From the NCBI RefSeq assembly GCF_900103195.1, contig NZ_FMWU01000016.1, forward strand, positions 106,649 to 170,648: DNA of 64,000 nt, in the 5' to 3' direction. Below, in pieces: positions 47,976-59,539 of this stretch (position 1 is its first letter; each line of letters starts with the position of its first letter). Made by a program: the position numbers and the translations under genes. The notes under the pieces are model-generated. The model worked only from the letters and a program-made list of their open reading frames with translations, did not search any database and was not told the origin of the DNA. This DNA comes from Methylobacterium sp. UNC378MF (lineage in GTDB: Bacteria; Pseudomonadota; Alphaproteobacteria; Rhizobiales; Beijerinckiaceae).

Positions 47976-50953
47976 CCGGCGCTCCCGACATCGCCGCTCT
48001 GCGCGCGAAACTCGCCGGCGGCGACGGCCCGCGCTTCTGGCGCAGCCTCGACGCCGTGGCCGACAGCCCCGAGTTCCGCGCCTATCTGGCGGCCGAGTTC
48101 CCCTCGGCGTCGCGGCTTGCCGCCGCCCCGGAGCGGCGCGGCTTCCTCAAGTTGATGGCCGCCTCCTTCGCACTGGGCGGCTTGACCGCCTGCGGCGGGG
48201 GCGGCGGGCGCGACCACGAGGTGCCCTACGTCAACCAGCCCGAGCGGATCGTGCCCGGGACGGACCTGTCCTACGCGTCCTCGGCTGTGTTCGATGGCTT
48301 CGGCAACGGCATCCTGGTCACCACCCGCAATGGCCGGCCCCTGAAGATCGAGGGCAATCCCCAGCATCCCTGGAGCCGCGGCGGCACCGATGTGCTGGCC
48401 CAGGCCTCGGTGCTCGGGCTGTACGATCCGTTCCGCTCCCAGGCGGTGCAGCATCTCGGCCGGCCGAGTTCCTGGGCGGCGTTCCGGGCGGACCTGCAGG
48501 GGCAGATGCCGGGCTGGCGCGCGAACCGGGGCGAAGGTCTCGCTCTGCTCACCGGTCCTGTGACGTCGCCCGGCGTGGCGGCGCAGATCGCGCGGCTGCG
48601 GACCGCCTACCCGGCCCTCCGCTGGTATGCCGGCGCCGGGGCCAGCCGCGACGGGATCTACGAGGGCGCCCGGCGGGCCTATGGACGCGTGCTGGAGACC
48701 CATCCCGATTTCAGCCGCGCCCGCACCATCGTGGCGCTCGACGGCGATTTCCTGGACCTTGGCCCCGGCCAGGTCGGCCTGTCCCGACGCTGGATCGAGG
48801 CGCGGCGCGCGGCCTATGCGGAAGGACGGCTCCTCACCCTCCATGCGGCGGCGCCGACACCGACGCTGACCAGCGCCAAGGCGGATCACGGGATCGTGGT
48901 GCCGGCCGGCCGGCTGGAGGCTCTGGCCCGAGACCTGCTCAGTCTGGCCGCAGGTGGCGCGGCCCCCGGGGGCGACGACCCCGTGTCCCGCTGGGCGCGG
49001 GATGCGGGCACGGCACTCAACCAAGCTCGGGGCGCCGGCATCGTCACCGCCGGCCTGAGCGCGGGCCCCGAACTGCATGAACTCGTCCACCGGCTCAACG
49101 GCGCACTCGGCAATACCGGCGCAACCGTGATCCACACGGCGCCCACGGAGGAGACGGGTGCCGGGACCCTTGCCGATCTCGCGGAGGCCATGGATCACGG
49201 CGCCGTCAAGGTGCTCGTCGTGCTCGGCGCCAATCCTGTCTACGAGGCGCCCGGCGCCCTCGATTTCGCCGCCCGGATGAAGCGCGTGCCGCTCAAGATC
49301 CATGCGGGGCTCTACTACGACGAGACCGGCGCGCATGCCGATTGGCACCTGCCCGCCGCCCACCCGCTGGAATCCTGGGGCGACGTCCGGTCCCTCGACG
49401 GGACGGTGGGGCTGATCCAGCCGACGGTGGCCCCCCTGTATAATGGCCGTACGCTTGCGGAGATGCTGGCCTTCCTGGCGGGCGGCGAGGGCGGGGAGAG
49501 TGGTCAGGACGCCCTCGGCCTCCTCAAGGCGCAGTGGCGGAACGAGGCCGAGGACGACACGGCCTTCGAGACTCGCTTCTCCCAGGCCCTGCGTCTGGGC
49601 TTCTGGGCGGACAGCGCGCGCCCGGCCGAGACCGTCGCGCTGACGCAGGCCGCGGCAGCCGTCCCCGCAGCCGCTCCCTCCTCCGCGACCGCTGCCAACG
49701 GGGTCGAGGTGGTGTTTCGCCCCGATTCCACGATCTGGGACGGTACCCATGCCGACCTTGCCTGGCTGCAGGAACTCCCCAAGCCCCTGACCAAAGTGGT
49801 CTGGGAGAACGTGGTCGCGGTGAGCCCGGGTCTTGCCGAGCGCGCGGGAATCGCCACGGGCGACATCCTGCGCGTCGAGGCGGAGGGCCGCACCGTCGAG
49901 GGCCCGGCCTGGATCCTGCCCGGTCAGGCCGACGACACCGTCACGCTGACCCTGGGCTACGGCCGGGACGTGCCGGACCACCTCGCCCGCGGCCTCGGCT
50001 ACGCCTCCGCACCCCTGCGCCCGCCGGGTTCGCCCTGGCGGCTCGCCGACGCCCGGCTGACGAAGACCGGCGAGCGGCGCATGCCGGTTACCACCCAGCA
50101 CCTCGGCACGATGGAGGGGCAGGACCTCGTGCGCGTGCAGCCTGTGGGCGCCCCGCCCGTGGGCGACCCGAAGGGCGCGCCGACGCCCGCCTCGTTCTAT
50201 CCACCCCCGGAGAGTCAGGACCGCTGGGTCGCGGCGCAATGGGGCATGGCTATCGATCTCGATGCCTGTATCGGCTGCAACGCCTGCGTCACCGCCTGTC
50301 AGGCGGAGAACAACATCCCGGTGGTCGGCCGCGAGGAAGTCGAGAAGGGCCGCTGGATGGGCTGGCTGCGGGTCGACCGCTACTACGCGGGCGACCTCGA
50401 CGCGCCGAGCACACATTTCCAGCCGGTGCCCTGCATGCATTGCGAGCAGGCGCCCTGCGAACTCGGCTGTCCGGTGGAGGCCACGCTCCACGACAGCGAG
50501 GGCCTGAACCTGCAGGTCTACAACCGCTGCGTCGGGACCCGGACCTGCCAGAGCTATTGCCCCTACAAGGTGCGCCGGTTCAACTATCTCGACTATACCG
50601 GCGGCATGACCCCGGTGGAGCAGCAGCAGCGCAATCCCGAGGTCACGGTCCGGTCCCGCGGCGTGATGGAGAAGTGCACCTACTGCATCCAGCGCATCAC
50701 GGCCGCCCGGATCACGTCGGCCAAGGATGCCCACGCGCCGATCCCCGACGGCACCGTCGAAACCGCCTGCCAGGGTGCCTGCCCGACCCGGGCGATCACC
50801 TTCGGCAACGTCGCCGATCCGGGCAGCCAGGTCTCGGCCGCCCGCAGGGATCCGCGGGAATACGCCCTCCTCGGTCACCTGAACACGCGTCCGCGCACCA
50901 CCTACCTCGCCGAGCTTGCGCCTGCCGCAGACTCGAACGGCCGGGAGGGCTGA
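47972..50953 (+). CDS. actB: Alternative Complex III subunit B, iron-sulfur protein with molybdopterin-like domain
   Basis: 993 residues from ATG 47972. A Tat-like segment ERRGFLKLMAASFALGGLTA ends in Cys near residue 75. A catalytically empty molybdopterin-oxidoreductase-like domain covers about 90-690. The C-terminal ferredoxin part binds several Fe-S clusters: CIGCNACVTACQAENNIP, CMHCEQAPCELGCPVEAT, CVGTRTCQSYCPYKVRRFNY and CTYCIQRITAARI with ACQGACPTRA. This is the full length expected of ActB, which is the periplasmic electron relay of the complex. Confidence 0.94.
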   Translation: MTGAPDIAALRAKLAGGDGPRFWRSLDAVADSPEFRAYLAAEFPSASRLAAAPERRGFLKLMAASFALGGLTACGGGGGRDHEVPYVNQPERIVPGTDLSYASSAVFDGFGNGILVTTRNGRPLKIEGNPQHPWSRGGTDVLAQASVLGLYDPFRSQAVQHLGRPSSWAAFRADLQGQMPGWRANRGEGLALLTGPVTSPGVAAQIARLRTAYPALRWYAGAGASRDGIYEGARRAYGRVLETHPDFSRARTIVALDGDFLDLGPGQVGLSRRWIEARRAAYAEGRLLTLHAAAPTPTLTSAKADHGIVVPAGRLEALARDLLSLAAGGAAPGGDDPVSRWARDAGTALNQARGAGIVTAGLSAGPELHELVHRLNGALGNTGATVIHTAPTEETGAGTLADLAEAMDHGAVKVLVVLGANPVYEAPGALDFAARMKRVPLKIHAGLYYDETGAHADWHLPAAHPLESWGDVRSLDGTVGLIQPTVAPLYNGRTLAEMLAFLAGGEGGESGQDALGLLKAQWRNEAEDDTAFETRFSQALRLGFWADSARPAETVALTQAAAAVPAAAPSSATAANGVEVVFRPDSTIWDGTHADLAWLQELPKPLTKVVWENVVAVSPGLAERAGIATGDILRVEAEGRTVEGPAWILPGQADDTVTLTLGYGRDVPDHLARGLGYASAPLRPPGSPWRLADARLTKTGERRMPVTTQHLGTMEGQDLVRVQPVGAPPVGDPKGAPTPASFYPPPESQDRWVAAQWGMAIDLDACIGCNACVTACQAENNIPVVGREEVEKGRWMGWLRVDRYYAGDLDAPSTHFQPVPCMHCEQAPCELGCPVEATLHDSEGLNLQVYNRCVGTRTCQSYCPYKVRRFNYLDYTGGMTPVEQQQRNPEVTVRSRGVMEKCTYCIQRITAARITSAKDAHAPIPDGTVETACQGACPTRAITFGNVADPGSQVSAARRDPREYALLGHLNTRPRTTYLAELAPAADSNGREG

Positions 50954-50955
50954 GC

Positions 50956-52953
50956 ATGTCCGGTCCCCTGATCCGGCCCGATGCGACTCTCCAGGGCATC
51001 GGCGGCGCAGTCGCGGCCATCCCGCTGACGCATCCGGGCAACCGGCGCTGGTGGATCGCCTTCGCGGGCGCGGGGGCACTCCTCGGCCTGTTCGTCCTCA
51101 CCCTCGGCTATCTGCTGTACGCGGGACCCGGGATCTGGGCGAACAACAACGCCGTCGTCTGGGCGCTGGACATCGCGAGCTACGATTGGTGGATCGGCGT
51201 CGCGTCCGGCAGCCTGCTGGTCTCGGCGATCCTGCTCCTGCTCGGGGCGGAGTGGCGCGGGGCGGTGAACCGCGTCGCCGAGACACTGGCGCTGCTCGCC
51301 ACCGTGGCGGCCGGGCTCTACCCGATCATCCATCTCGGGCGGCCATGGTTCTTCTTCTGGAACCTGCCCTACCCCAACACCTACAACCTCTGGCCGCAAT
51401 TCCGTTCGCCGCTGCTCTGGGACGCGATCGACATCGTGTCGTTCCTGGTGATCTGCGTGAGCCTCTGGTTCATCGGGCTGCTGCCGGACCTCGCCACCCT
51501 GCGCGACCGCGCGCATCTCGAGGCGATGCGACAGCTGGACGTGAAGGCACCGACCCGCAAACTCGCGCTGCTGCGCGCGCAGGTCTACGGCATCCTCGCC
51601 TCGGGCTGGCGCGGCTCGGCGGCCCACTGGCAGATCTGGGTCCAGGCCTACCGGACGGTGGCGCTGCTCGGGGTGCTGCTGGTGGTCTCTGTCCAGACCG
51701 GCGCCTCGGTGATGCTGGCGGGCTCGCTGATGCCCGGCTGGCACAGCACGCTTCTGCCGGTGAGCTTCCTGGTGAACGCGGTCTATTCCGGCGTCGGCGT
51801 GACGGCCGTGATCGTCATGCTGATCCGCATCGTCTACGGTCTCGATGCCCTGGTGACGACCCGCCACCTCGACGTGCTCGGGCGGCTGCTGCTCTGCCTC
51901 GGCTGCGCCAGCGCCTATTGCTACGCGGCCGAGTATTTCGACACGTTCCTCAACGGCGACGCCGAGGCCCGCGGCGTCCTGGTCCGCCGCATGACCGGCA
52001 CCCATGCCCTGGTCTCCTGGACGGCCGTCCTGTGTCTCGTCCTGCCCGCGCAGATCCTGTGGTCGGCGCGCATCCGCACGGCGCCCCTGGCCATCGCGGC
52101 GGTGGGTCTCCTCGTGGCCGTCGGCGCCTATGCCGACCACGTCATGGTGCTGGTGGTCACCCTCACGCAGGACTTCCTGCCCTCCTCGAAGCTGCCCTAC
52201 ACGACGGATGTCTGGGGCATCGCCACCTTCGCGGGCTCGGTCGGCCTGTTCCTGACCCTGCTGCTGCTGTTCCTGCGCTACCTGCCGGCCGTATCGATCG
52301 TCGAGAGCCGCCGTCTCGCCCTGACGGCGTCGCCGGCCGCGCAGGACGACGCCCGCGCGGTCGCGTCCCGGGCCGCCGCGCGGCCCGAGGAGGATCCGGG
52401 CTCCGCGCCCCTGTGGGGCGTGTCCGCCACCTTCGCGAGCCAGGGCGACCTGGCTGCCGCCCTCCAGGCGGTCTCGGGCCTCAGCCCAGATCACGTCCAT
52501 CTCGACGGGCACGGCCCGGTGCCGATGCCCCGCACCCTGCGACCGCTGGGTCTGGAGGGACGATCGATCCTGCCTTACGCCCTCGCCGGGGCGTTGCTCG
52601 GGGGCATCGGCTTCTTCGTCCTGTGCATTTACGCCACGGCCTACGACTACGTCTTTCTGATCGGTGGGCGCCCACGCCTCTCCTGGCCTTCCTTCGTGGT
52701 GCCGAGCGTCTCCTTCGCGATGATGGCGGGCTGCGTGGCGATCCACCTCGCGCTCCTCGTGCTCAACCGCTTGCCCCGCCTGAACCACCCGGCCTTCAAC
52801 ATCCCGGGCTTCCTGCGGGCTTCCGAGGATCGGTTCTTCCTCTCCGCCGAGGCGCGCAGCGACCGGTTCGACGCGGGCCGGATCGAGCGGCGGCTTGCGG
52901 CCCTGCCGGTCGAGGCCGGGCGCCCCCTCGAGGTCCGGCGGATACCGCGATGA
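50956..52953 (+). CDS. actC: ActC-ActD fusion: NrfD-like quinol-oxidising membrane subunit joined to ActD
   Basis: 665 residues. Residues 1-460 are the NrfD/PsrC-like ActC, with about ten helices (WALDIASYDWWIGVASGSLL, ADHVMVLVVTLTQDFLPSSK, TDVWGIATFAGSVGLFLTLL). After an Ala/Arg-rich linker, residues about 485-665 are ActD (DUF3341): PLWGVSATFASQGDLAAALQ, then two helices (ALLGGIGFFVLCIYATAYDY and SFAMMAGCVAIHLALLVLNR). In most ACIII operons these are two genes. The quinol site lies in the ActC part. Its stop overlaps the actE start. Confidence 0.9.
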   Translation: MSGPLIRPDATLQGIGGAVAAIPLTHPGNRRWWIAFAGAGALLGLFVLTLGYLLYAGPGIWANNNAVVWALDIASYDWWIGVASGSLLVSAILLLLGAEWRGAVNRVAETLALLATVAAGLYPIIHLGRPWFFFWNLPYPNTYNLWPQFRSPLLWDAIDIVSFLVICVSLWFIGLLPDLATLRDRAHLEAMRQLDVKAPTRKLALLRAQVYGILASGWRGSAAHWQIWVQAYRTVALLGVLLVVSVQTGASVMLAGSLMPGWHSTLLPVSFLVNAVYSGVGVTAVIVMLIRIVYGLDALVTTRHLDVLGRLLLCLGCASAYCYAAEYFDTFLNGDAEARGVLVRRMTGTHALVSWTAVLCLVLPAQILWSARIRTAPLAIAAVGLLVAVGAYADHVMVLVVTLTQDFLPSSKLPYTTDVWGIATFAGSVGLFLTLLLLFLRYLPAVSIVESRRLALTASPAAQDDARAVASRAAARPEEDPGSAPLWGVSATFASQGDLAAALQAVSGLSPDHVHLDGHGPVPMPRTLRPLGLEGRSILPYALAGALLGGIGFFVLCIYATAYDYVFLIGGRPRLSWPSFVVPSVSFAMMAGCVAIHLALLVLNRLPRLNHPAFNIPGFLRASEDRFFLSAEARSDRFDAGRIERRLAALPVEAGRPLEVRRIPR

Positions 52954-53504
52954 GGGGTTCCGACCTCCGCACCTTGCCGCTCGCCCTCCTCGCCTGTCTG
53001 GCCCTCACGCCCCTGGCGGCCTGCGGCGAGGCCGACATGGCCGATCAGGCCCGGGCCAAGACCTGGGACAGGAACCCGTTCTTTCCGCGGGAGATCACCA
53101 TGCGTCAGCCGGTGGCCGGCACGGTGCCGCGCAGCGATCCGGCCCGTGTGGCGCCGCAGCCGGAGACGATCAGCCGGGCGTTGCTCGACCGGGGTCGGGA
53201 GCGCTACGGGGTGTTCTGCACGCCCTGCCACGGACAGGACGGGCGCGGCGCCGGCATGATCGTGGCGCGCGGCTTCCCGTCTGCCGGAAATCTCACGGCG
53301 GAGCGCCTGCGCAAGGCCTCCGCGGCCGAGATCTACGACGCGATCTCGAACGGCCGGAAGGCGATGTTCGGCATGGGCCAGATGATCCCCTCCGCCGATC
53401 GATGGGCGATCGTCGCCTATGTCCGCGCCCTCCAGATCAGCCAGGACGCCCCAGTGGCGCTTCTGCCCGCCGAGGATCGCGCGCGCCTGGAGGCGATGCC
53501 GTGA
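52950..53504 (+). CDS. actE: Alternative Complex III subunit E, monoheme cytochrome c lipoprotein
   Basis: 184 residues from ATG 52950. The lipobox LTPLAAC predicts a lipid anchor. A single heme site CTPCHGQDGRGAGMIVARGF, with a distal Met in KAMFGMGQMIPSADRW, marks the cytochrome c domain. ActE is thought to hand electrons from ActA/ActB to the oxidase. Overlaps actC-D upstream (ATGA) and actF downstream (GTGA). Confidence 0.93.
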   Translation: MRGSDLRTLPLALLACLALTPLAACGEADMADQARAKTWDRNPFFPREITMRQPVAGTVPRSDPARVAPQPETISRALLDRGRERYGVFCTPCHGQDGRGAGMIVARGFPSAGNLTAERLRKASAAEIYDAISNGRKAMFGMGQMIPSADRWAIVAYVRALQISQDAPVALLPAEDRARLEAMP

Positions 53505-54562
53505 GGCGCTCCGCCCTGCTCGGCCTCCTCGGTCTCGCCCTCCTGGCCGTCTGCCTGATCGCGGGCGGCTGGCGCGGGGCGATGGGTTCGTATCTCGCCG
53601 CCTGGCTGGTCCTCCTCGCCTTCCCGGTCGGCGCCCTGCCGGTGGTCGTCGTGGCCGAGCGCTTCGGCCAGCGGGTCCGTGAGCGCGGGGGCATCGAGAT
53701 GCTGGCGGGCCTGCGCCGGCTGATGGCGCTGATGCCGGTCGCGGCCGTGCTGGCGCTGCCGGTTCTGGTGGCCGCGCCCCTGCTCTATCCCTGGGTAACG
53801 GCCCCAGCGCGCACCCCGCTCGCCGCCCTGTGGTTCACGGTGCCGTTCTTCGCGATCCGGGTGGTCGTCTATCTCGCCGCCTGGACCTGGCTGGCCCTGC
53901 GCTTCGCCCGGCCATTCGACGCACCCGGGGAGGGCCGGACCGTGCCGGCGGTGGGGCTGCACGCGGTCATCGGCATGCTGTTCGTGACCGACGTGGTCGC
54001 CTCCCTCGACCCGCGGCTCGACTCCACCCTTCTGGGCCTCTTGGTAATGACGGCCTGGAGCGGCCTCGCCTTCGCGGCGGCGATCCTCCTCGCCTGGGAG
54101 GAGCCCGAGCCCGTCGGCCGCGGCCGCACCGCACCGGGACGCGGCCGGCTGGTACCCCTCGTCGTACTGCTCGGCCTCTGGGCCTATCTGCACTTCGTGC
54201 AGTTCCTGATCGTCTGGTCTGCCAACCTGCCGCCCGAGGTGGCTTGGTACTTCGCCCGCGGCGGCTGGGTCGGGCGGGCGCTGGCGATCGTGGCCGGCGC
54301 GGTCGTGGTGCTGGCCGGGCTCGCGACCCTCCGGCCGGGGCGCCCGACCACCCGGATCCTGGCCGGCGCGGCGCTCGCCGTCCACGCCCTAGAGATGTTC
54401 TGGCTGATCACCCCGGCGCTGCGCGACCGCTTCGTCCTCCGGCCGAGCGACGCGCTGGCCGCCGGCGGCGTGGCCTGTCTCGCTGTTGCGCTCCGGCCGG
54501 TGCTGCGGCCGCGCGCGGACCGGGCGGCCTCCAAGGCCCGTCGCGCCGGGAGGCCGGCATGA
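53501..54562 (+). CDS. actF: Alternative Complex III subunit F, membrane protein
   Basis: 353 residues from GTG 53501. About ten transmembrane helices, NrfD-like; recognisable ActF stretches are LYPWVTAPARTPLAALWFTV, FLIVWSANLPPEVAWYFARG and GWVGRALAIVAGAVVVLAGL. It forms the second polytopic half of the complex and has been proposed to take part in proton movement. Overlaps its neighbours on both sides by 4 bases. Confidence 0.92.
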   Translation: MRRSALLGLLGLALLAVCLIAGGWRGAMGSYLAAWLVLLAFPVGALPVVVVAERFGQRVRERGGIEMLAGLRRLMALMPVAAVLALPVLVAAPLLYPWVTAPARTPLAALWFTVPFFAIRVVVYLAAWTWLALRFARPFDAPGEGRTVPAVGLHAVIGMLFVTDVVASLDPRLDSTLLGLLVMTAWSGLAFAAAILLAWEEPEPVGRGRTAPGRGRLVPLVVLLGLWAYLHFVQFLIVWSANLPPEVAWYFARGGWVGRALAIVAGAVVVLAGLATLRPGRPTTRILAGAALAVHALEMFWLITPALRDRFVLRPSDALAAGGVACLAVALRPVLRPRADRAASKARRAGRPA

Positions 54563-55047
54563 GTGCGGACGGACCTTCCGGGCTGATCCCGGCGATCCTG
54601 GCCGGGCTGACCCTGCGCAGCAGCGGCCTCCTGAGCGGGCGCCCGCCGCGCCCGGCCGCCAACACCGAGCGTGATCCCGACGATCCCGGGCACGAGACCA
54701 GCGACGTCAACGTCCGCAACACCGCGCTGGTGATGGCGGGGCTCGCCCTGACCGCCCTGGCGGTGATTGGCACGATGGTCTGGATGATGGCGACGTTCAC
54801 GGCGAGCCAGCGCCGGGCCCTGCCTGCCCTGACGCCCCAGCAGACCACACGGCTGGTGCCGCCGCCGCCGAACCTGCAGGCCGATCCCTACGCCGATCTC
54901 GACCGCGAGCGGGCGGCGGCCGAGGCGCACCTGTCCGGCTACGGCTACCGGGACGAGGCCCGCACCCGCGCCCGGATCCCGATCGGTCGCGCCATGGACC
55001 TGGTCGTCGGCCGATCCCTCGACGCCGCGGAGCCTGGAGACCGATGA
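54559..55047 (+). CDS. Single-helix membrane protein of the ACIII-oxidase operon
   Basis: 162 residues from ATG 54559. One transmembrane helix lies at about 57-80 (TALVMAGLALTALAVIGTMV); the C-terminal 70 residues face one side and include ADPYADLDRERAAAEAHLSG and RARIPIGRAMDLVVGRSLDA. The closing motif recurs, from memory, in hypothetical proteins beside caa3 operons. Its place between actF and coxB, with 4-base overlaps on both sides, suggests an assembly factor or a linker between the two complexes; inferred only. Confidence 0.75.
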   Translation: MSADGPSGLIPAILAGLTLRSSGLLSGRPPRPAANTERDPDDPGHETSDVNVRNTALVMAGLALTALAVIGTMVWMMATFTASQRRALPALTPQQTTRLVPPPPNLQADPYADLDRERAAAEAHLSGYGYRDEARTRARIPIGRAMDLVVGRSLDAAEPGDR

Positions 55048-56029
55048 CGCCGGGCCACGATTCCCTTCAGCTCTGGCCCGCCGCGGTCTCCGCCACCGCC
55101 AGCGAGACCGATTGGCTCATCCTGGCCTTCACGGTGCTGACGCTGCTGCTGACCGTACCGGTCTTCGTGGCGATCACCTACTTCGCCCTGCGCTACCGTG
55201 AGGGCTCCGAGGCGGACCGGAGCCCGTCTGGCATCCGCTCCAACCTCATCGAGATCAGCTGGATGCTGATCCCGTTCCTGCTGACGCTGATCTTCTTCGT
55301 CTGGGGCGCGCGGCTCTACGTCCACTCGAAGAACCCGCCCCCGGACGCCATGGTGGTCGAGGCGATCGGCCGGCAGTGGATGTGGAAGTTCCAGCATCCC
55401 ACCGGCCAGTCCGAGATCAACAACCTCCACCTGCCGATCGGCCAGCCGATCCGCCTGCACATCATCAGCCAGGACGTGATCCACGCCCTCTACCTGCCGG
55501 CGGTGCGCCTGCAGGTGGCAGCCCTGCCCGACCGCTACACCGACCTGTGGTTCAAGGCCGACAAGACCGGCACCTATCACCTCTACTGCTCGGAATATTG
55601 CGGCACCGACCATTCGGTGATGGGCGGCGAGGTCACCTTCATGAATCCCGGCGACTACCAGGAGTGGCTGACCCATGCCGGCGCGCAGCAGGGCAAGGTC
55701 GCGGCGGGCCGGGCCCTCTACGAGGCCTATGGCTGCGCCGGATGCCATGAGCCGGGCTCGCCCGTGAAGGCGCCGAGCCTCGCGGGTCTCTACGGATCCG
55801 CTGTGACGCTCGCCGATGGCCGCACCGTGACAGCCGACGACGCGTGGTTGCGGGAGAAAATCCTGAACCCGAACGGCGACCGGCTCGCCGGAGCGGGCAA
55901 GCAGGTCATGCCGAGCTTCGCCGGCCGGATTCCGGCGGACGAACTCGGGACGCTGATCGACTTCCTGAAATCCTATTCGGGCCCGGCCGCCGGCAAGGCC
56001 GCGGACGCGACGCCGGCGGGGGCGACACG

Positions 56030-56033
<4 letters not shown>
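55044..56033 (+). CDS. coxB: Cytochrome c oxidase subunit II with fused cytochrome c (caa3 type)
   Basis: 329 residues. Two N-terminal helices ([20 protein letters not shown] and [20 protein letters not shown]) precede the cupredoxin domain with CuA ligands in [11 protein letters not shown] and YLYC-type [19 protein letters not shown]-terminal cytochrome c domain (about 215-310) has [20 protein letters not shown] and the ligand Met in [11 protein letters not shown]. The extra heme makes this a caa3-type oxidase able to take electrons directly from ACIII. Confidence 0.95.
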
Positions 56034-57702
<1,669 letters not shown>

Positions 57703-57706
<4 letters not shown>

Positions 57707-58362
57707 CCCAGCCCTTGGCAGACGGCGTCGGTGTCGCGCGGGCCGAGCATTTCGAGAGCGTCGCCCAGCAGCGCGAGGCCGCAACCCTCGGCATCTGGGC
57801 GTGGCTGATCACCGAGCTGCTGCTGTTCTCGGCCCTGTTCCTGGTAGCGCTGATCACCCGGATCCAGCACCCCGAGGCGACGGTCGCGGCGGCCAAGCAC
57901 CTCAAGTTCTGGATCGGCGCCACCAACACCGTGGTGCTGATCTGCTCCAGCTTGACCATGTCCATGGCGATCGAATTCTCGCGGATGGGCTGGCAGCGCG
58001 CCATGGTGCGGGCGATGCTGGCCACCGCGGCGCTGGGCGGCCTGTTCCTCGTGCTGAAGGGCTACGAGTATTACGCCGACTGGGCCGAGCACATGATGCC
58101 GTTCCTCAGCGGTCGGCCCTTCGCGCTTGCCGAGACGCCGGCATCGCGGCTGTTCGTGAACCTCTACTACGTCGCGACGCTGCTCCACGCCCTGCACCTG
58201 TTCACCGGCATCGCGCTGCTGCTCGGCATCACCTGGATGGCTGCCAGGGCTGGCTTCCTCTCTCGGCACCAGAACTGGATCGAGGTCTACGGCCTCTACT
58301 GGCACTTCATCGACCTCGTCTGGATCCTGGCCTTCCCGATCCTCTACGTGGTGAACCGGTAG
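57703..58362 (+). CDS. coxC: Cytochrome c oxidase subunit III
   Basis: 219 residues from ATG 57703. Five or six helices, with [20 protein letters not shown] (conserved Glu region) and the closing [20 protein letters not shown] typical of subunit III. Length matches the shorter bacterial forms. It stabilises subunit I during turnover. Followed 1 bp later by the subunit IV gene. Confidence 0.95.
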
Positions 58363-58363
58363 G

Positions 58364-58675
58364 ATGCGCAATCCCCTGGCCGCCCTGAGCGCCGACGACC
58401 GCGCCCTGCTCCGGAAGCGCCTGCGCACGCCCTTGCTCACCTTCCTGGCGCTGCTGGCGCTGCTGGCGGTGAACGTCACGCTGGGGGCCACCCTCCCCTT
58501 CGCGCAGGTCTGGATCGTCGAGCTGCTGGTGGTCGCCGTGATGGTGGCGCTGATCCTCCTCGTCTCCATGGAGGTGATCCATGAGCCGCCCCTGATCCGG
58601 CTGTTCTCGGCCCTCGGCTTCTTCTGGGTCGCCATCCTGGTCGGCATGACCCTGACGGATTATCTGGCCCGCTGA
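58364..58675 (+). CDS. coxD: Cytochrome c oxidase subunit IV
   Basis: 103 residues. Three helices (LLTFLALLALLAVNVTLGAT, VELLVVAVMVALILLVSMEV, LGFFWVAILVGMTLTDYLAR) in the pattern of the prokaryotic subunit IV family, ending the operon. No heme or copper site is expected. No clear terminator follows before 58754. Confidence 0.85.
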   Translation: MRNPLAALSADDRALLRKRLRTPLLTFLALLALLAVNVTLGATLPFAQVWIVELLVVAVMVALILLVSMEVIHEPPLIRLFSALGFFWVAILVGMTLTDYLAR

Positions 58676-58753
58676 GCCGCGCGAAAGCCGTTGTTCGAAC
58701 GGCGGAACACTCCTACACCTCGCCGCTCTCCCGCATGGCCCGGCTGCAAAACG

Positions 58754-59539
58754 ATGTGCGAACTGCTCGGCATGAGCGCCAACGTGCCGACCGACATCCG
58801 CTTCTCCTTCGCGGGCCTCGCCCGACGCGGCGGCGACACCGGTCCCCACGCCGACGGCTGGGGCATCAGCTTCTATGACGGGCGCACCTGCCGCAGCTTT
58901 CACGAGCCGGAGCCGAGCGCGCGCTCGCAGCTCGCCCGGCTGCTGCGCGACATGCCGATCAAGAGCCGGATCGTGGTCGCGCATGTCCGCAAGGCCAATC
59001 GCGGCCGGGTCAGCCTGGAGAACACCCATCCGTTCTCTCGGGAATTGTGGGGCCGCCGCTGGACCTTCGCGCATAACGGCCAGCTCAAGGGCGTGAAGCG
59101 CCTGCCGCTCGGCGGCTTCATGCCGATCGGCAGCACAGACAGCGAGCACGCCTTCTGCTGGATGCTGGGACGGCTGCAGGCCCGGTACAAGGCCCTGCCC
59201 CGCCCCGAGACCCTCGACCGGGCGGTGGCCGACCTCGCGGGCGAGCTGCACGCGCTCGGCGTGTTCAACATGCTGCTCACCGACAGCCGCACCCTCTACG
59301 CCCATTGCGGCAAGCGGCTGTGCTACCTGACCCGCTGCGCCCCCTTCGGGAAGGCCACCCTGATCGACGAGGACTGGCAGGTCGACTTCGCGAAGGAGAC
59401 CACCGAGCACGATGTGGTGACGGTGATCGCCACCCAGGCGCTGACCCGGGACGAGTGCTGGACCGACCTCGCCCGCGGCGACGTCCTGACCCTGCGGGAC
59501 GGGGCGATCCGGCTGTTGAGACCGGGCAACTTAGCTTAA
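58754..59539 (+). CDS. Class II glutamine amidotransferase domain protein (YafJ-like)
   Basis: 261 residues. Start ATG 58754 exposes the catalytic Cys at position 2 (MCELLGMSANVPTDIRFSF), as required for an Ntn hydrolase. GGDTGPHADGWGISFYDGR, VVAHVRKANRGRVSLENTHP and RRWTFAHNGQLKGVKRLPLG are the family's glutamine-binding segments. No synthetase domain is fused, as in E. coli YafJ, so the acceptor is unknown. Confidence 0.92.
   Translation: MCELLGMSANVPTDIRFSFAGLARRGGDTGPHADGWGISFYDGRTCRSFHEPEPSARSQLARLLRDMPIKSRIVVAHVRKANRGRVSLENTHPFSRELWGRRWTFAHNGQLKGVKRLPLGGFMPIGSTDSEHAFCWMLGRLQARYKALPRPETLDRAVADLAGELHALGVFNMLLTDSRTLYAHCGKRLCYLTRCAPFGKATLIDEDWQVDFAKETTEHDVVTVIATQALTRDECWTDLARGDVLTLRDGAIRLLRPGNLA

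Noticed and set aside
47852..51079. Long leftward open frame of over 1000 codons
   Set aside because: It is antisense to actB, His/Arg/Gly-rich without motifs, as expected for high-GC shadow frames.
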